Shown here: positions 1-7,433 of the stretch, piece after piece
Numbering within the stretch: the first letter of the stretch is position 1
How the letters are laid out: each line of letters starts with the position of its first letter
NCBI RefSeq assembly: GCF_010998615.1
Contig: NZ_JAAEAH010000024.1
Coordinates: 37,173-101,172, forward strand
Direction of reading: 5' to 3'
From: Myxococcus sp. CA023
Lineage (GTDB): Bacteria > Myxococcota > Myxococcia > Myxococcales > Myxococcaceae
DNA: 64,000 bases
Notes under the pieces: generated by a model
The model's database searches: none
What the model was told of the DNA's origin: nothing
The model's input: the letters and a program-made list of their open reading frames with translations, nothing else
Position numbers and translations under genes: made by a program

Positions 1-538
1 CGCCGTGGCACGTGCCGAGCGCGAGGCTCGCGCGATGAACGTGCACCTCACCACGGGCGTGGCGGACATGCGCACGCTGGACGCGCAGGTGGAGGGCACC
101 TTCCCGGTGGTGCTGGCGCTGGACAACGCGGTGACGCACCTGCTGACGGACGAGGACCTGGACGCGGCGGCGCGCGCCATGGCGTCGAAGCTGGCTCCCG
201 GTGGGCTGGCGGTGTTGAGCGTGCGCGACGCCGACGCGCTGGTGCAGAGCCAGCCCCGCTTCACCTCGGAGCGGCTACTGGAGGCGCCCGAGGGCCGCCG
301 CATCCTCTTTCAAATCTGGGACTGGGCCGCGGACGGACGGACGTACACGGTGCACCAGTTCATCCTCCGCCCCGAAGGCAAAGGCTGGCAGGCCACCGAG
401 CACACCGGCGTGTACCGCGCGCTTCAGCGCGTGGACCTGGAGCGGGCGCTCACACGTGCGGGGCTGATGGATACGCGCTGGCACACGCCGGAGGAGACGG
501 GCTTCCATCAGCCCATCCTCACGGCGCGGCGGGCCTGA
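1..538 (+). CDS. SAM-dependent methyltransferase (5'-truncated by window)
   Basis: The frame is open to the left edge, so the N-terminus lies outside the window and only about the last 178 codons are visible. The visible part looks like the second half of a class I SAM-dependent methyltransferase: an acidic strand segment (VVLALDNAVTHLL), then the usual 'APGG' strand-turn (KLAPGGLAVLSVRD), then a beta-rich tail (ILFQIWDW, YTVHQFIL). The glycine-rich SAM-binding motif I is expected just upstream of base 1 and is not seen. The first in-frame GTG (base 5) is unlikely to be the real start because it would remove that motif. The substrate cannot be told from this piece. The gene is convergent with the nitroreductase at 560-1162, with only 21 bases between stops. 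Confidence 0.75.
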   Translation, partial: AVARAEREARAMNVHLTTGVADMRTLDAQVEGTFPVVLALDNAVTHLLTDEDLDAAARAMASKLAPGGLAVLSVRDADALVQSQPRFTSERLLEAPEGRRILFQIWDWAADGRTYTVHQFILRPEGKGWQATEHTGVYRALQRVDLERALTRAGLMDTRWHTPEETGFHQPILTARRA

Positions 539-559
539 GTTCCGCGGGAAGGCGGGCCG

Positions 560-1162
560 CTACTCGATGCGGCACGCCTCGCTGAAGTCCAGGCGCGGGT
601 TGCGCGGGAAGAGCTTCTCCGCGTCACCGTAGCCGAGGTTGATGAGGAAGTTGGACTTCCACTTCCCCTCCGGGAAGAACGCCGCGTCCACCTTCGCGTT
701 GTCGAAGCCCGCCATGGGGCCGCAGTCCAGGCCCAGCGCCCGCGCGGCGAGGATGAAGTAGCCGCCCTGCAGCGAGCTGTTCATGTAGGCCGTCTTCTCG
801 CGGGCCTCTGCGGGAATGGCGAGGAAGCCCGTCTTCATGTCGCGTGCGGGGAAGAGCTGGGGCATCTTCTCGTAGAACTCGGTGTCGTACGCGATGATGG
901 CCGTCACCGGCGCGTTCATCGTCTTGTCCACGTTGCCCGGGGACAGGGTGGGCTTGAGCCGCTCCTTCGCCTCGCGGCTCTTCACGAAGAGGATGCGCAC
1001 CGGCTGCGAGTTGGCCGCCGTGGGCGCCATCCGAGTGAGCGCGTAGAGCTGCTGGAGGACGTCGTCCGCCACCGGCTTGTCGAGCCACGCGTTGTGGGTG
1101 CGGGCGTCGAGAAAGAGCTGGTTGAGGGCGTTGGCGTCGAGGCCGGCCTGCTGCGTTGCCAT
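560..1162 (-). CDS. RutE/HadB-type nitroreductase family oxidoreductase
   Basis: A 200-residue flavin-dependent oxidoreductase of the nitroreductase fold, close in length (about 196) and order of motifs to E. coli RutE (malonic semialdehyde reductase of pyrimidine breakdown). Visible signatures are the N-terminal '[13 protein letters not shown]' segment, '[17 protein letters not shown]' (FMN phosphate contact region) and the C-terminal 'FLINLGYGD'. The start is placed at ATG 1162 because AGGAAGGGA lies just upstream; the frame remains open further upstream but that extension is unlike the family. No other rut gene is nearby, so a role in uracil catabolism is not supported; a general NAD(P)H:FMN reductase acting on quinones, nitro compounds or aldehydes is equally possible. 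It is divergent from an HxlR regulator, a common arrangement for redox-stress reductases. Confidence 0.85.
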   Translation of the reverse strand: MATQQAGLDANALNQLFLDARTHNAWLDKPVADDVLQQLYALTRMAPTAANSQPVRILFVKSREAKERLKPTLSPGNVDKTMNAPVTAIIAYDTEFYEKMPQLFPARDMKTGFLAIPAEAREKTAYMNSSLQGGYFILAARALGLDCGPMAGFDNAKVDAAFFPEGKWKSNFLINLGYGDAEKLFPRNPRLDFSEACRIE

Positions 1163-1250
1163 GGGTGCGTCCCTTCCTGGAGTGATCCGGCGCGTGACCT
1201 TCATGGGCCACCGCCACGGTTCTTCAGGTAATGGGCTAACTTCCAATGTG

Positions 1251-1279
1251 CAAGTTGCTTCCAAAAAGTAAGTAACTTG
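1251..1279. promoter_or_regulatory. Inverted repeat, candidate HxlR operator
   Basis: CAAGTTGCT (1251-1259) and AGTAACTTG (1271-1279) are 9-bp inverted arms with one mismatch, 11 bases apart. They sit in the divergent region between the nitroreductase (start 1162) and the HxlR regulator (start 1334), in sequence clearly more AT-rich than the surroundings. HxlR-family dimers bind such palindromes and often control the adjacent reductase. The operator role is inference from position and symmetry. Confidence 0.45.
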
Positions 1280-1333
1280 GGGTTTCCGTGCCGGTGGCAG
1301 GGCGGCTCGCTATATTCAGGGGAGGAGGCGCCA

Positions 1334-1687
1334 ATGGAGCATCCGCTGACACGGTGTGCGCGATTCGAGAAGGCCAGCGAGCTGATGGGGAAGCGCTGGA
1401 CGGGCCTCATCCTGCGCATCCTTCTCGCGGGGCCCCGGCGCTTCGGCGAGCTGACGGACGAGATTGGCAGCATCAGCGAGCGCGTCCTGTCGGAGCGGCT
1501 CAAGGAACTGGAGGCGGAGGGTGTGGTGTCGCGTCACGTGGACGCGGGGCCTCCCATCCGCGTGGCGTACCAGCTCACGGAGAAGGGACAGGCGCTGTGG
1601 AAGGTCGTGGATGAGCTGGGGCGGTGGGCGGAGCGCTGGGTGGACGTGAAGCCCGCCTCCGCCGCTCGCAAGCGCAAGTCCGCGTGA
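1334..1687 (+). CDS. HxlR family transcriptional regulator
   Basis: A 117-residue winged-helix regulator of the HxlR family. The family start is present: a single conserved Cys in 'EHPLTRCARF', then 'LMGKRWTGLILRILLAGPRRFGEL' (helices 1-2), the recognition helix 'SISERVLSERLKELEAEG' and the wing 'YQLTEKGQAL'. The conserved Cys near residue 8 is the redox- or electrophile-sensing residue in several characterised members (for example YodB and HypR). ATG 1334 is chosen because GGGGAGGAGG lies 5-14 bases upstream. It faces away from the nitroreductase across the palindrome at 1251-1279 and probably represses it. The C-terminus is lysine/arginine rich. The next gene is convergent, three bases away. 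Confidence 0.9.
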   Translation: MEHPLTRCARFEKASELMGKRWTGLILRILLAGPRRFGELTDEIGSISERVLSERLKELEAEGVVSRHVDAGPPIRVAYQLTEKGQALWKVVDELGRWAERWVDVKPASAARKRKSA

Positions 1688-1690
1688 GGT

Positions 1691-2818
1691 TCAGGCGCCG
1701 CCGCGCTTCGCGTCCGCTGGGGCGTTGGGGTGGCGGGCCAGCAGCATGCGCAATTGAGGCTGACGCCGCACCGCTTCCTGCTTCAGCAAGTGCGCGATGA
1801 GGGCCGGCGGGGCCGCGCTCCAGCGGGCGATGTTCTGGATGAGCATGGGCGAGCGGTAGGTGCGTCCGCACAGCAGCGACGCCGTCTTGCCATCCACCGG
1901 CAGGCCGATGAGCGCCGCCAGGGCGCGGCCTTCCGTGTTGAGGATGAGCTCCACCTTCTCCTCCGCGGGACCGCTGGCGAAGCGCTGACGGAGCACCTCG
2001 CGCGCCGCGCGCCGTGTGGACTCCGGCACGTCGCGGTCATTGCCCACCTTGTGCAGCTCCATGAGCCGGCGTGCGCTCCACAGCCGCCGGAAGAGGCTGG
2101 CGGGGAGCTGCGGGTTGCGCACGAGCCAGCGGCGCACCCCTGTGTCCGCCGCGAAGGCCGCCCGGGCGCACAGTGCCTCCAGGCCGACGGGGTTGCGGTG
2201 GTAGCGCGCTACGAGCCGCGCATGGGGCAGACCCGTGCGCGCGTTTTCGAACACGGCCTTGATGACGGCGGGAATCGGGTCGAAGCACAGCGCGGAGAGG
2301 ATGGGGTCCTCCGCCGCGTGGGCATGGGCGATGCGCTGGTCCTCGGGGAGCGGGTGCAGCCGCAGTTCGAAGAGCTGGCGGTAGTTGCCCAGGGCGGCTT
2401 CGGGCTCGTCCTCGGCGTCCGGAGCGGTGTCGGGGGTGGGCTCGGCGTCCAACGGCGTCAGGTCGAGCACGGGGAGGTCTGCTTCGGGCGCGGCGTCCAG
2501 CGGCGTCAGGTCGAGCACGGGGAGGTCTGCTTCGGGCTCGGGGGGCGCGGGGGACGTCTGTCGCTGGGGCTCGAAGGCCACTGGCGGAGCGGCGACAGGT
2601 GCCGCCGGGCTCGCGGTGGGCGTGGGCAGCAGCGCGCCTTGGGTGACGAGCCGGGAGAGGATGGTCCGCAGCCGCTCGGGGGGCAGGCCCGTCAGTGCGG
2701 GCAGGTTCCGGGCCGGGGTGGCGCCGTCCAGGCGGGAGAGCACGAAGCCCTCCTCTGGGCTGAGGGCCAGCGTCCGCAGGTCGACCGAGGGGTTCGGCTT
2801 GGGCATCCACTCCGTCAT
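1691..2818 (-). CDS. Uncharacterised protein with wing-like N-terminus and Pro-rich tandem repeats
   Basis: I do not recognise a named family. Three parts are visible. Residues 1-60 ('SVDLRTLALSPEEGFVLSRLDG' followed by 'LPPERLRTILSRLVTQGALL') look like a small winged-helix module often seen at the front of myxobacterial proteins. Residues about 65-145 are a Pro/Ala/Glu-rich linker with two perfect copies of EADLPVLDLTPLDA. Residues 150-375 are all-helical and resemble HEAT-like repeats (for example 'DPILSALCFDPIPAVIKAVFENA' style units). No signal peptide or membrane segment is seen, so it is probably cytoplasmic. ATG 2818 has GGAG six bases upstream; an in-frame ATG at 2836 is the alternative start. 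Confidence 0.75.
   Translation of the reverse strand: MTEWMPKPNPSVDLRTLALSPEEGFVLSRLDGATPARNLPALTGLPPERLRTILSRLVTQGALLPTPTASPAAPVAAPPVAFEPQRQTSPAPPEPEADLPVLDLTPLDAAPEADLPVLDLTPLDAEPTPDTAPDAEDEPEAALGNYRQLFELRLHPLPEDQRIAHAHAAEDPILSALCFDPIPAVIKAVFENARTGLPHARLVARYHRNPVGLEALCARAAFAADTGVRRWLVRNPQLPASLFRRLWSARRLMELHKVGNDRDVPESTRRAAREVLRQRFASGPAEEKVELILNTEGRALAALIGLPVDGKTASLLCGRTYRSPMLIQNIARWSAAPPALIAHLLKQEAVRRQPQLRMLLARHPNAPADAKRGGA
2443..2538. repeat. 48-bp tandem duplication inside coding sequence
   Basis: Two near-identical 48-bp copies (2443-2490 and 2491-2538) lie head to tail inside the gene at 1691-2818. The unit is a multiple of three, so it duplicates 16 residues of the proline-rich linker without shifting the frame. 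The near-identity of the DNA copies suggests a recent slippage or unequal crossover event. Confidence 0.8.
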
Positions 2819-3018
2819 GGCTCCAGAGTCTTTCATGACCTGGAGGACTCCGGCAGGCCCGGGCCCAGGAGGGCGGCACCGGACTGGAAAACATGACGGA
2901 TGCTGGACGGCCTGCCCGGCTGGTGGGTGTGCGGGGAGTACCCTTGCCTGTCCATGCCTACACGCTCTGCGTCGAGCCGGGTTGACGGGAGGGCGCCCTG
3001 GGGCCCTAACTTCCCACC

Positions 3019-3402
3019 ATGTCCGACCGCATCGAGACCTATGCCGAGTTCTGGCCGTTCTACCTGCGGGAGCACGCGCTGCCGTCCACGCGCTGGCTTC
3101 ACTTCACGGGCACCTCCCTGGGACTGGGACTGGGCGTGACGGCCGTCGCCACGGGCCGCGGCGCGCTGGTTCCGGCCGCGCTCGTCGCCGCCTACGGCTT
3201 CGCGTGGTTCAGCCACTTCGTCATCGAGCGGAACAAGCCGGCGTCGTTCAAGTACCCGCTCTGGTCGTTCATCTCCGACTTCCGCATGGCGGGGCTGATG
3301 GCCATTGGACGGCTGGCCCCCCACCTGGAGCGTGCCCGGGAGGGCGGCGTGGGCTCGGGTGAAGTGGCCCGCGCGGTGCCCGCGACGCAGCAGGCCCGCT
3401 AG
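3019..3402 (+). CDS. DUF962 / Mpo1-like membrane protein
   Basis: A 127-residue protein of the DUF962 family. Visible hallmarks are 'YAEFWPFYLREH', 'TRWLHFTGTSLGLGL', two hydrophobic segments (about residues 30-66), 'FSHFVIERNKPASFKYPLWSFISDFRM' split around the conserved His-Phe-x-x-Glu-x-N-x-P core, and a short basic tail. The yeast homologue Mpo1 is a membrane-bound iron(II) dioxygenase that removes one carbon from 2-hydroxy fatty acids, using conserved histidines; those histidine positions (WLHF, SHF) are kept here. Whether the bacterial protein does the same is inference. No good ribosome site precedes ATG 3019. Its TAG shares the palindrome CTAG (3399-3402) with the stop of the convergent DUF4265 gene. 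Confidence 0.85.
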   Translation: MSDRIETYAEFWPFYLREHALPSTRWLHFTGTSLGLGLGVTAVATGRGALVPAALVAAYGFAWFSHFVIERNKPASFKYPLWSFISDFRMAGLMAIGRLAPHLERAREGGVGSGEVARAVPATQQAR

Positions 3403-3848
3403 GGCAGACACGCCTCCTCGTAGCCCCAACGCTCTTCGTCTTCACCTTCGTCGAGGAGCGGCTTCAAGGAGTCGAGAGGGACCGTGGGCGGAACGTCCAC
3501 GGAGATGAGCCCGGGGACATGGCTCCGCTCGACAGCGCAGCCGTGCTTCTCCAGGAGCGCCTTGACGGAGGGCACCTCGTCCTCGTCGTAGACGATGAGG
3601 CGCAGGGTGGCATGGCCCGAAGGACGGACGACCTTCTGGAACCGAAGCTCTCCATCCACGTCCTTGGCCGAGACGACGTCTTCGCAGGCAACGCCCTTCG
3701 CGAAGAAGGGGACGTTGTCGAGCTGGAACAACCCCTTCCCCAGGGGACGCGCCCAGAGTCCCTCGGAGTCCGCGGGGGGGTAGTCGTCCTCGTCCTTCTC
3801 CAGCTCGAAGATGACCTTGACCCGGTCATCACGCTTCGCGGTGCTCAT
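3399..3848 (-). CDS. DUF4265 protein, probable immunity partner of the HNH nuclease
   Basis: A 149-residue DUF4265 protein, recognised by 'LDNVPFFAKGVACEDVV', 'GHATLRLIVYDED', 'GCAVERSHVPGLISVDVPP' and the acidic ending 'WGYEEACLP'. It has no signal peptide and is strongly acidic at both ends, as expected of a cytoplasmic inhibitor of a basic nuclease. The start is ATG 3848, which overlaps the TGA of the upstream HNH gene (ATGA, 3845-3848), so the two are translationally coupled and presumably made in fixed ratio. Biochemical function of DUF4265 is unknown to me; the immunity role is inferred only from coupling to a nuclease gene. The stop overlaps that of the convergent DUF962 gene. Confidence 0.8.
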   Translation of the reverse strand: MSTAKRDDRVKVIFELEKDEDDYPPADSEGLWARPLGKGLFQLDNVPFFAKGVACEDVVSAKDVDGELRFQKVVRPSGHATLRLIVYDEDEVPSVKALLEKHGCAVERSHVPGLISVDVPPTVPLDSLKPLLDEGEDEERWGYEEACLP

Positions 3849-4300
3849 TTCGACTTCCCGTCGCAAGAGTGCTTGTTGCCCTTCTTGAGGTTGCACTTCC
3901 GGCAGAGAACCTGTCCATTGTCCACATCGCCTGCGCCGCCCTTCGACTTGGCGCGCTTGTGGTCGACATGGGCCTCGTTCGACGGAGGCGTCACGCCCTT
4001 CTGGTGCCGCTTGCCAGGGACCGTCTCGACGTCGCAATTCACACAGCGGATCTTGCCGTCATTCTCCTTGGCGTTCCGTTCCTTCACGACTTCTTTCTGC
4101 CGCTTCGTGAAGGCCTTTCCGGACCGGTCCTTCTTGTCCTTGTCTTTGTCTTTCTCCTTGCCCGCGAGCCCCGTCTGCCCGTCAGGAATGACGGACTCGA
4201 GGAGGGGAGCGGATTGAAAGGGCGACGGGGCCGTGGGGACATCCATCGTGGATGGAGTGGCGACGGCGATCGCGAGAAGGAGTAGATAGAGATTGTGCAT
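3845..4300 (-). CDS. Exported HNH endonuclease (toxin-like)
   Basis: A 151-residue protein with an N-terminal hydrophobic stretch (residues 4-15, LYLLLLAIAVAT) that looks like a signal peptide, a Lys/Asp-rich low-complexity linker (49-60), and a C-terminal HNH domain. The domain has zinc ligand pairs C86-x2-C89 and C133-x2-C136, the first catalytic group HVDH (111-114), an intermediate N128 and 'CRKCNLKKGNKH' (133-144). This is the layout of metal-dependent HNH DNases used as antibacterial toxins and of restriction-type McrA relatives. ATG 4300 has no clear Shine-Dalgarno. Its stop overlaps the DUF4265 start by four bases. The gene is richer in A/T and in rare codons than its neighbours, which fits horizontal transfer. 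A secreted nutritional nuclease is the alternative to an interbacterial toxin. Confidence 0.8.
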   Translation of the reverse strand: MHNLYLLLLAIAVATPSTMDVPTAPSPFQSAPLLESVIPDGQTGLAGKEKDKDKDKKDRSGKAFTKRQKEVVKERNAKENDGKIRCVNCDVETVPGKRHQKGVTPPSNEAHVDHKRAKSKGGAGDVDNGQVLCRKCNLKKGNKHSCDGKSK

Positions 4301-4724
4301 TGAAAGACAATCCCATGTGCAAGGCTTTGGTTTCAATGCATGGGCCCAAGGCAGTTGCGCGCACCGCCTCTGTCTCTCGCGGCCACTCGCGCGAGTGGGT
4401 GGTGATGACCCCGGAGTGCCCCGCCCCGGGGAGCGCGGAACGGCCGCTTCTACGACGCCGTCACCCTGAAGGAGCGCGTCCTGGCGCCCGCGCATGCGGC
4501 GGGACTTCAGTCTCGCGTCTTCCACTTCGAGAACATCATGGACCTGCACCCGACCTGTTACACGCACTTCGGGCTCGTCCTGGAGAAGCCCGCGAAGGTG
4601 TGACGCGCGGGGCGCTGGGGGGGGGCAGGCCGGCGCCCGGGCGGCTTGTCCTGGTCAACATCCGCGCCCCGGGGGGCTACAGGGAGTAGCCACGCGGAAC
4701 GTGGCCGACCTATACATCCCTGCC
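4301..4724 (+). pseudogene. Non-coding stretch with a possible gene remnant (4409-4603)
   Basis: No intact gene is seen here. An open frame without a start codon runs 4409-4603 and ends in TGA; its last 40 residues (for example '[13 protein letters not shown]' and '[14 protein letters not shown]') look like real protein sequence rather than random translation, so this may be the 3' end of a decayed gene. I do not recognise the family. Just before yebC there is a TATACAT (4711-4717) that could be a -10 element. Confidence 0.3.
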
Positions 4725-5447
4725 ATGGGACGCATTTTCGAGACACGCAAGGCCACGATGATGGCCCGCTGGAACAAGATGGCGAAGGTGTTCACGCGGA
4801 TCAGCAAGGACATCGCCATCGCGGTGAAGGCGGGTGGGCCCAATCCCGATTCGAACTCCACGCTGCGCCGGGTGCTCCAGAACGCCCGCGCCGCGAACAT
4901 GCCGAAGGACAAGGTCGACGCGGCCATCAAACGCGCGAGCGGCCAGTCGGCGACCGACTACGAAATCGTGCTCTACGAAGGCTACGCGCCTCATGGCATC
5001 GCGCTGCTGGTGGAGACGGCGACGGACAACGTCGTGCGCACCGTGGCCAACGTGCGCATGCACTTCAACAAGCACAGCGGGAACCTGGGCACCACGGGCA
5101 GCGTGGCCTTCATGTTCCAGCGCATGGGCGTGTTCCGATTGAACCCGGAGGGGTTGGACCAGGACTCGCTGGAGCTGGAGCTCATCGACCACGGCCTCCA
5201 GGAGATGGGCGAGGGCGTGGGGGAGAAGGGCGAGAAGCAGATCATCATCCGTTCCGCCTTCGCCGATTTCGGCCAGCTCCAGGCCGCCATCGAGGCCAAG
5301 GGCCTGGTGCCCGTCTCGGCTGACTCCGAGTACGTGGCGCTGAACCCCATCGAGCTGCCCGAGGACAAGGCCACCGAGGTGCTGGAGCTCGTGGACGCGC
5401 TGGAGCAGGACGACGACGTCCAGCGCGTGTTCCACAACCTGGCGTGA
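4725..5447 (+). CDS. yebC: YebC/PmpR family protein
   Basis: A 240-residue member of the YebC/TACO1 family, which acts in translation of proline-rich stretches and has also been described as a DNA-binding regulator (PmpR). Hallmarks: '[23 protein letters not shown]' near the start, '[16 protein letters not shown]', '[20 protein letters not shown]', '[22 protein letters not shown]' and the acidic C-terminal third. Family members usually begin 'AGHSKWANI'; here the start reads [18 protein letters not shown], a known variant. ATG 4725 lacks a Shine-Dalgarno, and TATACAT at 4711-4717 would place transcription start almost at the ATG, so a leaderless mRNA is possible. A strong hairpin follows the stop. 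Confidence 0.9.
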   Translation: MGRIFETRKATMMARWNKMAKVFTRISKDIAIAVKAGGPNPDSNSTLRRVLQNARAANMPKDKVDAAIKRASGQSATDYEIVLYEGYAPHGIALLVETATDNVVRTVANVRMHFNKHSGNLGTTGSVAFMFQRMGVFRLNPEGLDQDSLELELIDHGLQEMGEGVGEKGEKQIIIRSAFADFGQLQAAIEAKGLVPVSADSEYVALNPIELPEDKATEVLELVDALEQDDDVQRVFHNLA

Positions 5448-5458
5448 GGCAGGAGGCC

Positions 5459-5486
5459 GGGCCGGCCCTCGAATCAGGGCCGGTCC
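5459..5486. terminator. Hairpin between yebC and mbhA
   Basis: GGGCCGGCCCT (5459-5469) pairs with AGGGCCGGTCC (5476-5486), 11 pairs with one G-U, loop of six bases. It lies 12 bases after the yebC stop and 22 bases beyond the mbhA stop, so it can serve both convergent genes. No T-run follows, as is common in this GC-rich genome. Confidence 0.6.
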
Positions 5487-5507
5487 AGCCGTGGTCTCAG
5501 GCGGGCG

Positions 5508-6311
5508 TCAGCCGAGCCTGGCGCGGAAGCCGATGGGCCCCTCGCCGTTGTAGACCATGGTGCCGGCCAGCGTCTTGCCGCCGTCGCTGGACGCGACGTT
5601 GAGGGCGACGACGTTCTGGCCGTTGCGGGCGCCAATCATCCAGAAGCCACCCGGGTTCCAGGGCGCGGTGCTGCCGCCCCACTGGTTCTCCACGGTGTAG
5701 GTGTCCGGCGAGGTCAACGTGCCCCGGAAGCCAATGGGGCCCTCGCCGTTGTACGTCATGGTGCCCGAGAGCGTCTTGCCTCCGTCGTTGGACTTCGCGT
5801 CGACGTTGATGACGTTCTGTTTGCCGCGAGTGCCCAGCACCCAGACCCCGCCGGAATGCCAGGGCGCGGCGCTTCCGCCCCACTGGTTCTCCACCGAGTA
5901 GCTGTCGCCGTCAGTCGCCTCGCTCTTGAATCCGATGGGGCCCTCTCCGTTGTAGGTCGTGGTTCCGGTGAGTGTCTTGCCTCCGTCGTTGGACTTGATG
6001 CTGACGGCCACGATGTTCTGCTTGTCCCGGGCGCCGAGCACCCACATGCCGCCGGGCTGCCAGGGCGCGGAGGTGCCACCCCACTGGTTCTCCACCGTGT
6101 AGTTGTTGGCGCTGGACAGCGTGCCGCGGAAGCCAATGGGGCCTTCGCCGTTGTACGTCATGGTGCCCTTCAGAGTCTTACCGCCGTCGTCGGACTTGAT
6201 GTCGAGGGCCACCACGTTCTGCTTGTCCCGGGCACCGATGAGCCAGAGCCCACCAGGGTTCCAGGTCGCTTGCGAACCACCCCACTGATTCTGAACGAGA
6301 TACGCAGCCAT
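5508..6311 (-). CDS. mbhA: Myxobacterial hemagglutinin (MBHA lectin)
   Basis: A 267-residue lectin made of four tandem repeats of about 67 residues, each opening with 'QNQWGG' or 'VENQWGG', then a 'W.PGG.W..G.R..QNV' core and 'DGGKTL.GTMTYNGEGPIGF'. Length and architecture match MBHA of Myxococcus xanthus, the founding relative of the OAA family of high-mannose-binding agglutinins; the carbohydrate-contact loops (WGG and GEGPIGF) are present in all four repeats. In M. xanthus MBHA is made during development and found at the cell surface although it has no signal peptide; none is seen here. Start ATG 6311 has AAGGA upstream. The gene stands alone, with a sigma-54-type promoter at 6397-6412 and palindromic half-sites further upstream. 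Confidence 0.97.
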   Translation of the reverse strand: MAAYLVQNQWGGSQATWNPGGLWLIGARDKQNVVALDIKSDDGGKTLKGTMTYNGEGPIGFRGTLSSANNYTVENQWGGTSAPWQPGGMWVLGARDKQNIVAVSIKSNDGGKTLTGTTTYNGEGPIGFKSEATDGDSYSVENQWGGSAAPWHSGGVWVLGTRGKQNVINVDAKSNDGGKTLSGTMTYNGEGPIGFRGTLTSPDTYTVENQWGGSTAPWNPGGFWMIGARNGQNVVALNVASSDGGKTLAGTMVYNGEGPIGFRARLG

Positions 6312-6396
6312 TCGTGACGTCCTTTGAGTCGAGGTTGGACTGACGCAACTGCGGGCTGGAGCCTGGACGGGGGTCGGCGGCTCCGCGCGGCCTCGG

Positions 6397-6412
6397 AGCA
6401 GATGGCGTGCCA
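6397..6412 (-). promoter_or_regulatory. Sigma-54 promoter of mbhA
   Basis: Read on the minus strand the bases are TGGCACGCCATCTGCT. This matches the sigma-54 consensus TGGCACG-N4-TTGCW at all but one position, with GG and GC exactly ten bases apart. Transcription would begin near 6385, leaving a leader of about 75 bases before the ATG at 6311. It is established for M. xanthus that mbhA is transcribed from a sigma-54-like promoter that needs an upstream cis-acting region. Confidence 0.8.
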
Positions 6413-6592
6413 TTCGTCGCGAGAGGGAATTCCTCCTCTGTGAGGTGCTTGCGGGGTTGGAGTGTTTGTCTTTGTTTGCGTTCAGCGCAGACGCAGACGC
6501 GTTGGGTAGGGCGCGGGCTGTGTATGTATTGGCTGCTAGGACTCTTGGGCGATGCCTCGCAGGGCTGGGTGGCCACTGCCCATGTCACGGCA

Positions 6593-6616
6593 GACACCGG
6601 GGTGTCATTTGACACC
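6593..6616. promoter_or_regulatory. Overlapping palindromes upstream of mbhA (candidate activator site)
   Basis: GACACCGGGGTGTC (6593-6606) and GGTGTCATTTGACACC (6601-6616) are two perfect palindromes that share the half-site GGTGTC. A further half-site-like TGTCA lies at 6583-6587. The block is about 210-230 bases upstream of the predicted mbhA start of transcription, a typical distance for an enhancer-binding activator of sigma-54. The activator is unknown. Confidence 0.5.
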
Positions 6617-6681
6617 TTGGTGAGCCGGAAAGGCGGGCGCATGGAGTCCCCACACGCGCCCGCGCCCGTCGGCGTCCGGCT

Positions 6682-7338
6682 TCAGGCGTTGACGCCCACG
6701 CCCACCGGGCAGCTCACGCCGGTGCCGCCCAGTCCGCAGTAGCCACCCGGGTTCTTCTCCAGGTACTGCTGGTGGTAGTCCTCGGCGAAATAGAAGGGCG
6801 GAGCGGGGAGTAACTCGGTGGTGATGGCGTCGAAGCCCCGGGCCGCCAGCGCCTTCTGGTACGCGTCACGGCTCGCCACGGCGGCGCGCTGCTGGGCTTC
6901 GTTGGTGAAGTAGATGCCGGAGCGGTACTGCGTGCCCACATCGTTGCCCTGGCGCATGCCCTGCGTCGGGTCATGGCTCTCCCAGAAGACGCGCAGGAGC
7001 TGCTCGAAGGACACCTTCTTCGGGTCGAAGACGACGCGGACGACCTCGTTGTGTCCGGTGAGACCGCTGCACACCTCGCGGTAGGTAGGGTTGGGCGTCA
7101 GGCCTCCGGCGTATCCCACCGCCGTGCTGTGCACGCCAGGCGTCTGGTAGAACTTCCGCTCCGCGCCCCAGAAACATCCCAGGCCGAAGTAGACCTCCTC
7201 CAGGCCTTCCGGCACGGCGCCCTTGATGGGCGTGCCCAGCACCTCGTGCTTCTCCGGGACGGGCATCACGTCCGAGCGGCCCGGCAGTGCTTCCTCCGGG
7301 GTCGGAATCCTCAGCTTCTTGGTCGGATTGAAGAACAT
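6682..7338 (-). CDS. msrA: Peptide-methionine (S)-S-oxide reductase MsrA
   Basis: A 218-residue MsrA, which reduces the S epimer of methionine sulfoxide in proteins. The catalytic motif is GCFWGAE with C55; resolving cysteines are in the tail '[17 protein letters not shown]', the three-Cys arrangement of the E. coli type. Other family blocks are 'GYAGG', '[12 protein letters not shown]', 'FWESHDPTQ' and 'QYRSGIYF'. Length and the long N-terminal arm match E. coli MsrA (212). ATG 7338 is chosen because upstream in-frame codons are not family-like. It follows the histidine kinase on the same strand with 95 bases between, so co-transcription is possible but not evident. Confidence 0.95.
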   Translation of the reverse strand: MFFNPTKKLRIPTPEEALPGRSDVMPVPEKHEVLGTPIKGAVPEGLEEVYFGLGCFWGAERKFYQTPGVHSTAVGYAGGLTPNPTYREVCSGLTGHNEVVRVVFDPKKVSFEQLLRVFWESHDPTQGMRQGNDVGTQYRSGIYFTNEAQQRAAVASRDAYQKALAARGFDAITTELLPAPPFYFAEDYHQQYLEKNPGGYCGLGGTGVSCPVGVGVNA

Positions 7339-7433
7339 GCCCCAGGCATAGCGGCCTGGCGTGCGCGATTCACCCCCAGAAGGGGCAGGCGTGCAGGCAG
7401 AGGGTGGCAGGCCGTCCCGCCTGCCGCGCTGCT

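Larger units (their letters stand above)
6312..6681. other. mbhA upstream region, no gene
   Basis: These 370 bases between mbhA and msrA hold no convincing gene. They contain the predicted sigma-54 promoter of mbhA (6397-6412), a local AT-richer stretch, and a cluster of palindromic half-sites (6583-6616). The open frames here lack codon bias typical of this genome. Confidence 0.7.
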
